Source: an uncultured Oscillibacter sp.
Lineage (GTDB): Bacteria; Bacillota; Clostridia; Oscillospirales; Oscillospiraceae
Assembly: GCA_947245315.1 (NCBI GenBank)
Contig: CAMXNV010000045.1
Span: 1-12,362, forward strand
Reading direction: 5' to 3'
Length of the DNA: 12,362 bases
In this document: piece by piece, positions 6,149 through 11,931 of the stretch
How positions within the stretch are numbered: position 1 is the first letter of the stretch
Layout: every line of letters starts with the position of its first letter
Translations under genes and position numbers: made by a program
The notes under the pieces: model-generated
Databases searched by the model: none
What the model was told of the DNA's origin: nothing
What the model saw: the letters and a program-made list of their open reading frames with translations, nothing else

Positions 6149-6175
6149 TGTTCGAGTACTATTGTAACTCGAACA
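6149..6175. repeat. Inverted repeat around the -10 element
   Basis: TGTTCGAGT (6149-6157) and ACTCGAACA (6167-6175) form a perfect 9-bp inverted repeat with a 9-base spacer that contains the -10 hexamer. It shares half-sites with the LexA boxes, so it may simply result from two LexA sites facing each other, or it may bind a second regulator. Confidence 0.7.
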
Positions 6176-6189
6176 GAAGTTCCTGTCAA
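6161..6189 (-). promoter_or_regulatory. Sigma-A promoter of the radical SAM operon
   Basis: On the minus strand TTGACA (6189-6184) and TACAAT (6166-6161) are separated by exactly 17 bases, close to the vegetative consensus. The transcript would start near 6154, giving a leader of about 50 bases before the first ATG at 6103. Confidence 0.9.
6170..6183. promoter_or_regulatory. LexA (SOS) box in the promoter spacer
   Basis: CGAACAGAAGTTCC matches the Bacillus/Clostridia LexA consensus CGAACRNRYGTTYC at 13 of 14 positions and has an intact GAAC-N4-GTTC core. It fills the spacer right beside the -35 element, an ideal repression position. A weaker half-matching site, CGAACAAAATTTCT on the minus strand (6154-6141, 11 of 14), covers the likely start point. 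Together they suggest repression by LexA and induction by DNA damage. Confidence 0.8.
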
Positions 6190-6280
6190 GGGGGAAGGTG
6201 AAAATAGAGGGGATATTTTTCCCTTCAAAGTGCGAATCAATAGCAGCCCTGAAATAAAAGCAAACAAAAAGTAAGAGAAG

Positions 6281-6300
6281 AAAAGAAAAGAAAAGAAAAG
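6281..6300 (+). repeat. AAAAG pentanucleotide repeat (4 copies)
   Basis: Four perfect AAAAG units lie within the insertion sequence remnant. The matching part of copy 1 (near 860-885) has only degenerate units, so this tract has expanded by slippage in copy 2. Confidence 0.8.
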
Positions 6301-6516
6301 GAAGACGAGGCCGGAAAGAGAACGGACGAGGGAAGCGGAAGTTTTCCCCGCCGGAGCATCACAAAAGCGTGGAGCTTGACCACGTGGTACCATTCTTTGC
6401 GTGTGGCATTGTAACACTTGCCGCACAGCGGTTTTCCAACCTTAGCCCCGGTGCGGTTGGAGCGTCTGGCAGCATAATGGGGCGGGAATCCATGGCAAAC
6501 CGATGGGGATTCTCCG

Positions 6517-6556
6517 TATCTGTAAATTGGGGACAATATCTGTAAATTGGGGACAA
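6517..6556 (+). repeat. 20-bp tandem duplication
   Basis: TATCTGTAAATTGGGGACAA occurs twice in direct tandem (6517-6536 and 6537-6556) inside the N-terminal side of the insertion sequence remnant. It is probably a local duplication in decaying DNA. No coding role is apparent. Confidence 0.9.
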
Positions 6557-6764
6557 TTGTTGTTGCTTTGGCGATGTAATTCGTCTCTAAATCTGCGGTC
6601 ATTGCATTGGCAAATGGTGCAGTACCATTCGATGAGTTTTGTTTTCACAAAATCATTCTCATCCTTTTTGCGCCATTTGTCTTTATTTTTTTGTGTTCTA
6701 CTATTGATTTGCACTTAATAAAATGCAAAATGCATAAACAGACACCCCCCACCCGCCTCCAGGG

Positions 6765-6805
6765 TTGACAAATGTCTACCTCTCTGCTATGCTATAGGTA
6801 GACAT
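6765..6805 (+). promoter_or_regulatory. Autoregulated promoter/operator of the BlaI-M56 pair
   Basis: TTGACA (6765-6770) and TATGCT (6788-6793) have a 17-base spacer. GACAAATGTC (6767-6776), overlapping the -35, has the form of a BlaI/CopY operator (ACA-NN-TGT core). ATGTCTACC (6772-6780) is repeated in inverse as GGTAGACAT (6797-6805), with the -10 between the arms. Binding by the BlaI-type product at 6836 would block polymerase. Confidence 0.8.
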
Positions 6806-6835
6806 CCGTATACCGATCTGCGGGAGGTGTATTTT

Positions 6836-7213
6836 ATGAGGATCGATCTGTCCAACAGCGAATGGAAGCTGATGCGCTGCCTGTGGGACCAGGCTCCCCG
6901 GACCATCACGGAGCTGACGGCGGCCCTTCGGGAGGAGACCGGCTGGAGCAAAAACACCGTCATCACCATGCTGGCCCGGCTGGAGGCCAAGGGGGCCGTC
7001 CGCCACGAGGCGGGGGAACGGGCCAAGCGCTACTACCCCGCCCTCCGGCGGGAGGACGCCGTCCGGGACGAGACGGAAAGCTTTCTCTCCAAGGTCTATG
7101 GCGGCAGCTTGGGGCTCATGATGAGCGCCATGGTGGAGAGCCGCCGCCTGTCCGAGGAGGACATCTCGGAGCTGGCCGCCATCCTGGACAAGGCGGGAGG
7201 TGAGGCGCGATGA
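6836..7213 (+). CDS. BlaI/MecI/CopY family transcriptional repressor
   Basis: This 125-residue winged-helix repressor has DNA-binding elements in the first 75 residues, LSNSEWKLMRCLWDQAPRTITELTAAL followed by WSKNTVITMLARLEAKGAV, the family signature. A C-terminal dimerisation helix region follows (ESFLSKVYGGSLGLMM to LAAILDKAGGE). Family members dimerise on TACA/TGTA-type palindromes and are inactivated when the linked M56 peptidase senses a signal. I use the ATG at 6836, 8 bases after GGGAGG, rather than an upstream in-frame GTG at 6827 that lies inside that ribosome site. The stop overlaps the start of the sensor gene (ATGA), so the two are coupled. An operator lies in its own promoter. 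Confidence 0.93.
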   Translation: MRIDLSNSEWKLMRCLWDQAPRTITELTAALREETGWSKNTVITMLARLEAKGAVRHEAGERAKRYYPALRREDAVRDETESFLSKVYGGSLGLMMSAMVESRRLSEEDISELAAILDKAGGEAR

Positions 7214-10200
7214 GGGAGATTCTGCTGACCTCCTCCGCCCTGATCCTGGCCCTGCTGGCCCTCCGGCGGCTGTTCCGGAAGACCCTGTCCCGCCGGGCCC
7301 AGTACGCCCTCTGGGGCCTGGTGCTGCTGCGGCTGCTGGTGCCGGTCAACCTTCCGGCCGTGGATTTCAGCCTGCTGACGGCGGCGGAGCCGGTGGTGTC
7401 CGGCGCCGGGGGCCGGTCCCTCTACATGGAGCCCCACCGGGTCACCCTGACCGCCCCGGAGGGAGAGACCCCCTTCAGCTACACGGACGACCCCCGGATC
7501 GCCCTGGGCCCTTCCTCGGAGGACAACGTTTACAGCTTCACCAACCGCAATCAGGTGGTCCACAAGGTGGAGTACGCCCGGCAGATCGCCCTGGAGGACC
7601 TGTTCCGCGCTGTCTGGTACGGCGGCATGGCGGTGATGGGCTGCTGGCTGGTCCTCTCCAACCTCCTCTTCTGGCTGAGGCTCCGAAGGAACCGAACGCC
7701 CTATCCCGTGGAGGGGACCTCCCGCCGGGTCTACCTGGTGGAGCGGGGCCTGCCCTCCCCCTGCCTCTTCGGGCTGTTCCGGCCCGCCGTCTACCTGACC
7801 CCCGCCGCCCTCCAGAGCCCCGACTGCCTCCGGCACGTCCTGGCCCACGAGGAGACTCACGCCCGGCACCGGGACCCCCTCTGGTCCCTCCTCCGGGGCG
7901 TGTGCCTGACGGTCTACTGGTTTGACCCCCTGGTCTGGTGGGCGGCCCTGGCCTCCCGGACGGACTGCGAGCTGGCCTGTGACGAGGGGGCCCTTCGCCG
8001 CCTGGGGGAGGCGGAGCGGGTGCCCTATGGCCGGACCCTGCTGTCCCTGATCCCCGTGCGCAAAACCCCGGCCAATCCCCTGCTCTCCGCCACCACCATG
8101 ACGGCGGGGAAGCGGCAGCTCCAGGACCGGATCACCCGCATTGCCGAGAACCGGACTTACTTGGGCCGGGCGCTGTTCGCCGCCGTGGCCCTGGCGGCCC
8201 TGGTCTGCGCCGTCACCTTCACCGGGGCCAAGCAGGCGGAGCCCTCCTCCTTTGAGTTTGACACCGTGGACCAGGCCGTGGCCGCCGTGGCGGAGGAGCT
8301 GGCGGCCATGGAGGACCCGGAGTATTCCCTGCCCGTCTTCGTGGTCTACACCCCGGAGAACCCGCCGGAGCACTTTGACCTGGACGGCGGCGAGCTTCTC
8401 CGGGTCTACTGGTACACCTACGTCATGCTGTCCTCCAACCTGTCGGACCCCCTGGGCCGCCTCTGCTCCCTCTACCGGCTGGACCCGGACGCGGATTCCA
8501 TCCCCGCCAACGCGGAGCTTCTGGGCAGCGACGGCCGGTATCAATACGCCCTGGCCCGCGTCGGCTGGGCCCCGGAGCTGAAGCAGGGCCAAACCGAGGG
8601 CATGTCCCTGCTGAACCGGGCGGCGGGGCGGATCCGGGAGGCGGTTCTGTCCTGCGCCAGCCTGAACCGGGAGGCGGCCCCCCCGGGCTGGGAGCCCTTA
8701 TACACCATTCCCCTGGACGGCCTGGAGCCCTATGAGCCTCAGGCGGCGGCGGAGCTCCCCTTCCCCTATGGCTCCCCGAAGATGCTGGGGGGCCTGGAGG
8801 ACCCGGAGCATGTTCTGGGAGACTACGGACTGATGTTCTTCGAGGGCGGGCCCCCGGCCTCCATGGGCGGCGAGGTCTTCGCCGGGGTCCAGCACCTGGC
8901 CAGGAGCTCCTTCCCCACGCCCTTCTGGTCCTTCCGCCCCGGGGCGGGGGGAAAATACAGCGCCTCCCTCTTCCGGAACCTCCTGGGCCACGACGGCTTC
9001 TGCATCACCTACCACGCCAACGACGGCCCCCGGACCCTGACGAACGAGTACTACTACCTGAACGAGGAGGGCTGGCCCGTCCTCCTGGCCCGGCTGGAGG
9101 GCTACCCCCAGCGGGTGGACCTGGACGGCGACGGGGTGGACGAATTGGCCTCCAACAGCTTCGGCGAGGACTGCCTTTTCTTCCGCCGGGACGGGAAGCT
9201 CTACCGGGCGGACCTGCGGCCCCTGCTGCAAAGCGTCTGGCCCACCTACGCCGATTTCTACTTTGAAACCTGGGACCCCGCCGCCCGCTCCCTGGCCGTC
9301 TCCGCCTGGTCCGGCGGCCCGTCCTACGCCGCCGTCCAGTCCAGGGTCTCCCGGGCGCTGTACTTCGACGGGGAAAACCTTCTGGTCTACAACGACCAGC
9401 GGAATTTTGACAGCCACATTCTGAACTGGCCGGACCTCCCCGCCGTGGTCATCGACGCCGCTCTGGAGGAGGTGCAAAAGGCCTTTGAGGACGCCGGGGA
9501 GCCCTATGACGGCTGGCGCATTGTCTGTCTTGAGGGACCCCGGAACCTGGAGCTGGCGGGGGTGGTCTTCCCGGTCTTCCGCGTCCGCTACGAGTTCCAC
9601 TCGCCGGAGCCACAATACTCCCAGGCCCTGGACAGCCGGGACTCCTGGGTGGACCCCTGCTATCCGGAGGGCCTCTATCTGGTCTTCCGGGAGGACGCCC
9701 CGGAGCCCTACGTCACGAAGCGGGTCTATCAGTTTGCCATGCGGCAGAACCCCTGGCCCTCGGCGGAGCAGCTCCCCCAGCGGCTCTCCCAAATTCCCCT
9801 GGGGACCGGGACGCTTGAGGCGGAGTCCGCCGCCTCCGCCGCCGCCCTGGCCCAGATGGTAATGGACCGCCTGATGGAGGCGGACACCGTCAACATGAAT
9901 CTGCTGGTCCCCAAGGGGGGCGGGCGCTGCGACGCGGACCCCCGGGCGGGGAACGGGCTTTCCTATGCCACCGGCTTTATCTCCGATTTCGACTGGAGCT
10001 TCGCCGAAGACCCCGAGGACATGCCCGCCACGTCCCTGCTGCTCATGAGCGGTGATCTGAGCCTCCGCTTCTGGCCGGACAGCAGTCTGGTTCTCCTCTC
10101 CACTCCCCAAGAGGTCACCTGGCTCCGGGCGGAGCCCAACGGCAACCCGGAGTGGGTCACCACCGCCGGCATTTTTGAAGCCATGCGCCTCTGGTACGAC

Positions 10201-10632
10201 GAGGCGCAGATGGAGAGCCTGTCCGCCGTTGCTCCCATCCCCGACCGGGGGCAGAGCCGGGAGGAGATTGTCCTGGCCTGGGCGGACGCCTTTGAGGGGG
10301 CCAAGCTGAACGCCGCCCCCGGCAGTCAGTACGCCTGCACCTACGTGCGGAATCAGGACATCTGGTTCCCGGACTGGCTGGACGAGCTGAGCCCGGAGGA
10401 GCTGGACCGCTTCTATCCCGCTGGGACCAAGGGCCATGAGCGCTTTGCCTTTGCCTACTCCACGGTGTTTGTCCCGGAGAACGACAAGGCGGCCCACTAT
10501 TTGATGGCTGGCAACACAGGCCCCTACGAGGGCGGGGACGCCCCCGCCGGAGCGCAGGTATACAGCCGCTGCGGCTTCATGTACCTCACAGAGAATGGCT
10601 GGCACTGCGACAGCATCGGAACAGGCTGGTAG
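7210..10632 (+). CDS. M56 (BlaR1/MecR1-like) membrane peptidase sensor with very long extracytoplasmic region
   Basis: The protein has 1140 residues. Residues 1-340 are the M56 membrane peptidase. Membrane helices lie near 5-20, 31-50, 137-158 and 317-337. The zinc-binding motif is HEETH at 213-217, in LAHEETHARHRDPLWS. A downstream acidic ligand region is CELACDE (Glu254, Asp258, Glu259). After the last helix about 800 residues should lie outside the membrane, versus roughly 250 in BlaR1. I see no SxxK-SxN-KTG set of a penicillin-binding domain. The outer part contains a calcium-loop-like DLDGDGVDE at 637-645 and many aromatic/acidic blocks that suggest several beta-rich modules, none of which I can name. 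By analogy it senses an external signal and triggers inactivation of the BlaI-type repressor. The ligand is unknown, and beta-lactam sensing should not be assumed. Confidence 0.88.
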   Translation: MREILLTSSALILALLALRRLFRKTLSRRAQYALWGLVLLRLLVPVNLPAVDFSLLTAAEPVVSGAGGRSLYMEPHRVTLTAPEGETPFSYTDDPRIALGPSSEDNVYSFTNRNQVVHKVEYARQIALEDLFRAVWYGGMAVMGCWLVLSNLLFWLRLRRNRTPYPVEGTSRRVYLVERGLPSPCLFGLFRPAVYLTPAALQSPDCLRHVLAHEETHARHRDPLWSLLRGVCLTVYWFDPLVWWAALASRTDCELACDEGALRRLGEAERVPYGRTLLSLIPVRKTPANPLLSATTMTAGKRQLQDRITRIAENRTYLGRALFAAVALAALVCAVTFTGAKQAEPSSFEFDTVDQAVAAVAEELAAMEDPEYSLPVFVVYTPENPPEHFDLDGGELLRVYWYTYVMLSSNLSDPLGRLCSLYRLDPDADSIPANAELLGSDGRYQYALARVGWAPELKQGQTEGMSLLNRAAGRIREAVLSCASLNREAAPPGWEPLYTIPLDGLEPYEPQAAAELPFPYGSPKMLGGLEDPEHVLGDYGLMFFEGGPPASMGGEVFAGVQHLARSSFPTPFWSFRPGAGGKYSASLFRNLLGHDGFCITYHANDGPRTLTNEYYYLNEEGWPVLLARLEGYPQRVDLDGDGVDELASNSFGEDCLFFRRDGKLYRADLRPLLQSVWPTYADFYFETWDPAARSLAVSAWSGGPSYAAVQSRVSRALYFDGENLLVYNDQRNFDSHILNWPDLPAVVIDAALEEVQKAFEDAGEPYDGWRIVCLEGPRNLELAGVVFPVFRVRYEFHSPEPQYSQALDSRDSWVDPCYPEGLYLVFREDAPEPYVTKRVYQFAMRQNPWPSAEQLPQRLSQIPLGTGTLEAESAASAAALAQMVMDRLMEADTVNMNLLVPKGGGRCDADPRAGNGLSYATGFISDFDWSFAEDPEDMPATSLLLMSGDLSLRFWPDSSLVLLSTPQEVTWLRAEPNGNPEWVTTAGIFEAMRLWYDEAQMESLSAVAPIPDRGQSREEIVLAWADAFEGAKLNAAPGSQYACTYVRNQDIWFPDWLDELSPEELDRFYPAGTKGHERFAFAYSTVFVPENDKAAHYLMAGNTGPYEGGDAPAGAQVYSRCGFMYLTENGWHCDSIGTGW

Positions 10633-10657
10633 TTACTTTTCTTGAAAGAAAAGTAAC
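10632..10657. repeat. Palindromic repeat GTTACTTTTC...GAAAAGTAAC
   Basis: GTTACTTTTCTT and AAGAAAAGTAAC form a 12-bp inverted repeat starting at the last base of the sensor gene stop codon. No clear T run follows on the plus strand (CAAAAG instead), so it is not a textbook terminator. Its form resembles a widespread intergenic palindrome family, which I recall only in general. Confidence 0.8.
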
Positions 10658-10675
10658 CAAAAGAACTTTAGCGCG

Positions 10676-10716
10676 CTGCCGGATCCGGCAGTTGCGTCGG
10701 CCGAAGCGACGACAAC
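10676..10716. repeat. Two adjacent palindromes in the intergenic spacer
   Basis: CTGCCGGATCCGGCAG (10676-10691) is a perfect 16-bp palindrome. Directly after it GTTG-CGTCG (10691-10699) pairs with CGACG-A-CAAC (10707-10716) apart from one bulged A. With the hairpin at 10632 this makes three consecutive structures in 85 bases with no gene. Function is unknown. A transcript end-processing element or an intergenic repeat is possible. Confidence 0.7.
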
Positions 10717-10779
10717 ATAGATGGGCTCTTGCAGAAAGCTTTTTGTCTTTTCTTGTGGGAAATTCCTATACAAGTGCGC

Positions 10780-10814
10780 AAAAAAGGGTGGTCCCTTCCT
10801 TAGGGACCGCCCTT
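10780..10814 (-). terminator. Terminator of the yjbQ operon
   Basis: AGGGACCGCCCTT (10802-10814) and AAGGGTGGTCCCT (10784-10796) form a 13-bp stem with one G-U pair and a 5-base loop. On the minus strand the stem ends in a run of six T bases. It lies 28 bases past the last minus-strand stop codon and may also stop transcripts from the sensor gene on the other strand. Confidence 0.85.
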
Positions 10815-10841
10815 TCCTTACGCAGCGCTAAAAACACGGCG

Positions 10842-11048
10842 TTAGAACAAAAACGCGTCGGCGATGCCCCAAGCCAGCCAAGCCCCGCCCAAGGCCACAG
10901 CGGCGCACACCGCCGCCCCAATTGCAAAGCCCGCCGCCGGGAGCCTGTGACCCTGGCTCAGCAGCCGCCGGGCCTCACAGAAGCAAATGCAGGTCAGCGT
11001 GCCGCCGCCCACAGCGCCCATGACGCCGAACCCCAGCACCAGTCCCAC
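10842..11048 (-). CDS. Small two-helix membrane protein
   Basis: This ORF of 68 residues is mostly hydrophobic. One segment near residues 2-24 (GLVLGFGVMGAVGGGTLTCICFC) and one near 38-66 (AAGFAIGAAVCAAVALGGAWLAWG...) are likely membrane helices, joined by a basic loop EARRLLSQGHR. I take the GTG start at 11048 because GGGGGAG lies 7 bases upstream, at the end of the yjbQ-like gene, and the gap between the two genes is only 4 bases. An internal ATG at codon 10 would cut into the first helix. I recognise no family. It is co-transcribed with the yjbQ-like gene and followed by a terminator. Confidence 0.65.
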   Translation of the reverse strand: MGLVLGFGVMGAVGGGTLTCICFCEARRLLSQGHRLPAAGFAIGAAVCAAVALGGAWLAWGIADAFLF

Positions 11049-11052
11049 GTCC

Positions 11053-11505
11053 TCACTCCCCCATCACCTGAAACACGATGTCCCGCACCCGGTCCCGGGT
11101 GTCGCACTCCACCAGGGTCAGGTTCTGCCAAGGGCCCACGGTCAGCTTTCCCTCCACGAAGGGCACGGTGATGAAGGGGGACAGCAGCGCCGCTTTGATA
11201 TGGGAGGACCCGTTGTCGTCGTGCCAGGTCTCGTGGTGCCAATAGGGCACGACGTGGCCCTGCTCGTCCAGGTAGGGGGAGAAGACGTCCAGCGCCGCCT
11301 TCAAGTCGTGGTTCACCATGCCCGGCTCGAACTCCAGGGTGGTCAGCCCCGCCACGCCGCCGGTGGTGAAGCCCGTGACAATCCCGGCGGAGATGCCGTG
11401 CTCCCGGCACGCCGCCGACACCGCCCGCTGGAAATCCTCCGTCACGTCGATCATGCCCATGTGGGCCTTGGTCCGGTAGGTCTTCTTTTCCGTGTAAACT
11501 GCCAT
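11053..11505 (-). CDS. yjbQ: YjbQ family protein (UPF0047)
   Basis: This protein of 150 residues, close to family length, carries the conserved order of the YjbQ/UPF0047 family. GIVTGFTTGGVAGLTTLEFE is followed by a histidine/acid-rich YWHHETWHDDNGSSHIKAAL, then ITVPFVEGKLTVGPWQNLTLVECD and a C-terminal R-x-R-DIVFQVMGE. The family is sometimes named secondary thiamine-phosphate synthase after genetic suppression data, but its cellular role is unsettled. The ATG at 11505 has AGAGGAGG about 8 bases upstream. Longer frames upstream run through the promoter and are discounted. The gene is divergent from the Smr gene and shares its promoter region. Confidence 0.9.
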   Translation of the reverse strand: MAVYTEKKTYRTKAHMGMIDVTEDFQRAVSAACREHGISAGIVTGFTTGGVAGLTTLEFEPGMVNHDLKAALDVFSPYLDEQGHVVPYWHHETWHDDNGSSHIKAALLSPFITVPFVEGKLTVGPWQNLTLVECDTRDRVRDIVFQVMGE

Positions 11506-11533
11506 GCTCCGGCCTCCTCTGTTCGTTTTTTGT

Positions 11534-11563
11534 ATTGTAACGCCGTTTCCCCTGTGATACAAT
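11534..11563. promoter_or_regulatory. Overlapping divergent promoters sharing one spacer
   Basis: On the plus strand TTGTAA (11535-11540) and TACAAT (11558-11563) are 17 bases apart. On the minus strand TTGTAT (11562-11557) and TACAAT (11539-11534) are also 17 bases apart. The -35 of each promoter thus lies on the -10 of the other, and polymerase could bind only one direction at a time. They would drive the Smr gene to the right and the yjbQ-like gene to the left. Confidence 0.75.
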
Positions 11564-11626
11564 GGGTTTGAGCAAGGTTCCTCAAAAAATGGGAACCGGG
11601 CAATGCCCTGAGAGGAGGACCGGCCT

Positions 11627-11875
11627 ATGGGACCCGGCGTGGTCACCGTGGACCTCCACGGAAAAAACACCTATCAGGCCAAGGTGACGGTGGACGCCCT
11701 GCTCCGCCGCGCCGGAGGGGGAACCTACCGTCTCCGGCTGATCCACGGCTGCCACGGCGGCACGGCCCTCCGGGACTTTCTCCGGCAGACCTACGGCGCT
11801 CACCCCAAGGTCCGCCGCCTGCTCCTCTCCCCCGACGGCGGGACCACGGAGCTGGTCCTGCGGGAATATGTCTGA
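11627..11875 (+). CDS. Minimal Smr-domain protein
   Basis: This protein of 82 residues consists of little more than an Smr (small MutS-related) domain. It has the DLHGKNTYQAKVTVDALL start motif and the second motif LIHGCHGGTALRDFLRQTY, followed by VRRLLLSPDGGTTELVL. Stand-alone or fused Smr domains can be nucleases or nucleic-acid binders acting in repair, recombination or RNA quality control. Which applies here cannot be told. The usual HGxGxG loop reads HGCHGG. The ATG is preceded by GAGGAGG about 9 bases away. A nitrilase-like gene follows after 56 bases on the same strand. Confidence 0.88.
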   Translation: MGPGVVTVDLHGKNTYQAKVTVDALLRRAGGGTYRLRLIHGCHGGTALRDFLRQTYGAHPKVRRLLLSPDGGTTELVLREYV

Positions 11876-11899
11876 ACCACCCTGCTCCCAAGCTAAAAC

Positions 11900-11917
11900 C
11901 CCCTTCCCGGGAAGGGG
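11900..11917. repeat. 18-bp perfect palindrome before the nitrilase gene
   Basis: CCCCTTCCCGGGAAGGGG is a perfect palindrome 3 bases before the AGGAGG ribosome site of the next gene. It lacks a T run, so it is not a standard terminator. It could be an operator or a weak attenuator structure. Confidence 0.6.
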
Positions 11918-11931
11918 CCAGGAGGTGCGCT

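Larger units (their letters stand above)
6228..6716 (-). mobile_element. Internally deleted insertion sequence (copy 2), MITE-like
   Basis: Terminal repeats AAGTGCGAATCAATAG (6228-6243) and CTATTGATTTGCACTT (6701-6716) match with one mismatch and enclose 489 bases. Inside, the minus strand keeps pieces of the same DDE transposase as copy 1. FAMDSRPIML (catalytic Asp region) is followed by a one-base frameshift near 6473 and then RRSNRTGAKVGKPLCGKCYNATRKEWYHVVKLHAFVMLRRGKLP. This runs directly into SASLVRSLSGL, the C-terminal tail. The roughly 300 bases found in copy 1 between about 912 and 1212 are missing. They were probably lost by recombination between the near-repeats GGAAGCGG and GGAAACGG seen at the copy 1 junctions. 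Only about 80 codons' worth of DNA lies on the N-terminal side, too little for a full N-terminus. The element is inactive itself but has both ends. Confidence 0.75.

Noticed and set aside
4065..6167. 700-codon open frame on the plus strand opposite the radical SAM operon
   Set aside because: It is an antisense shadow caused by high GC. The opposite strand carries clear family motifs, and this frame has repetitive Gly/Pro/Glu/Gln-rich sequence without any domain.
7096..10605. Long minus-strand open frames opposite the BlaI and M56 genes
   Set aside because: Composition is Gly/Gln/Val-biased with no motifs, and they lie opposite well-supported genes.
7210..10632. Beta-lactam resistance regulator (true blaR1/mecR1)
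   Set aside because: No SxxK, SxN and KTG set was found in the outer region, and no beta-lactamase gene is adjacent.
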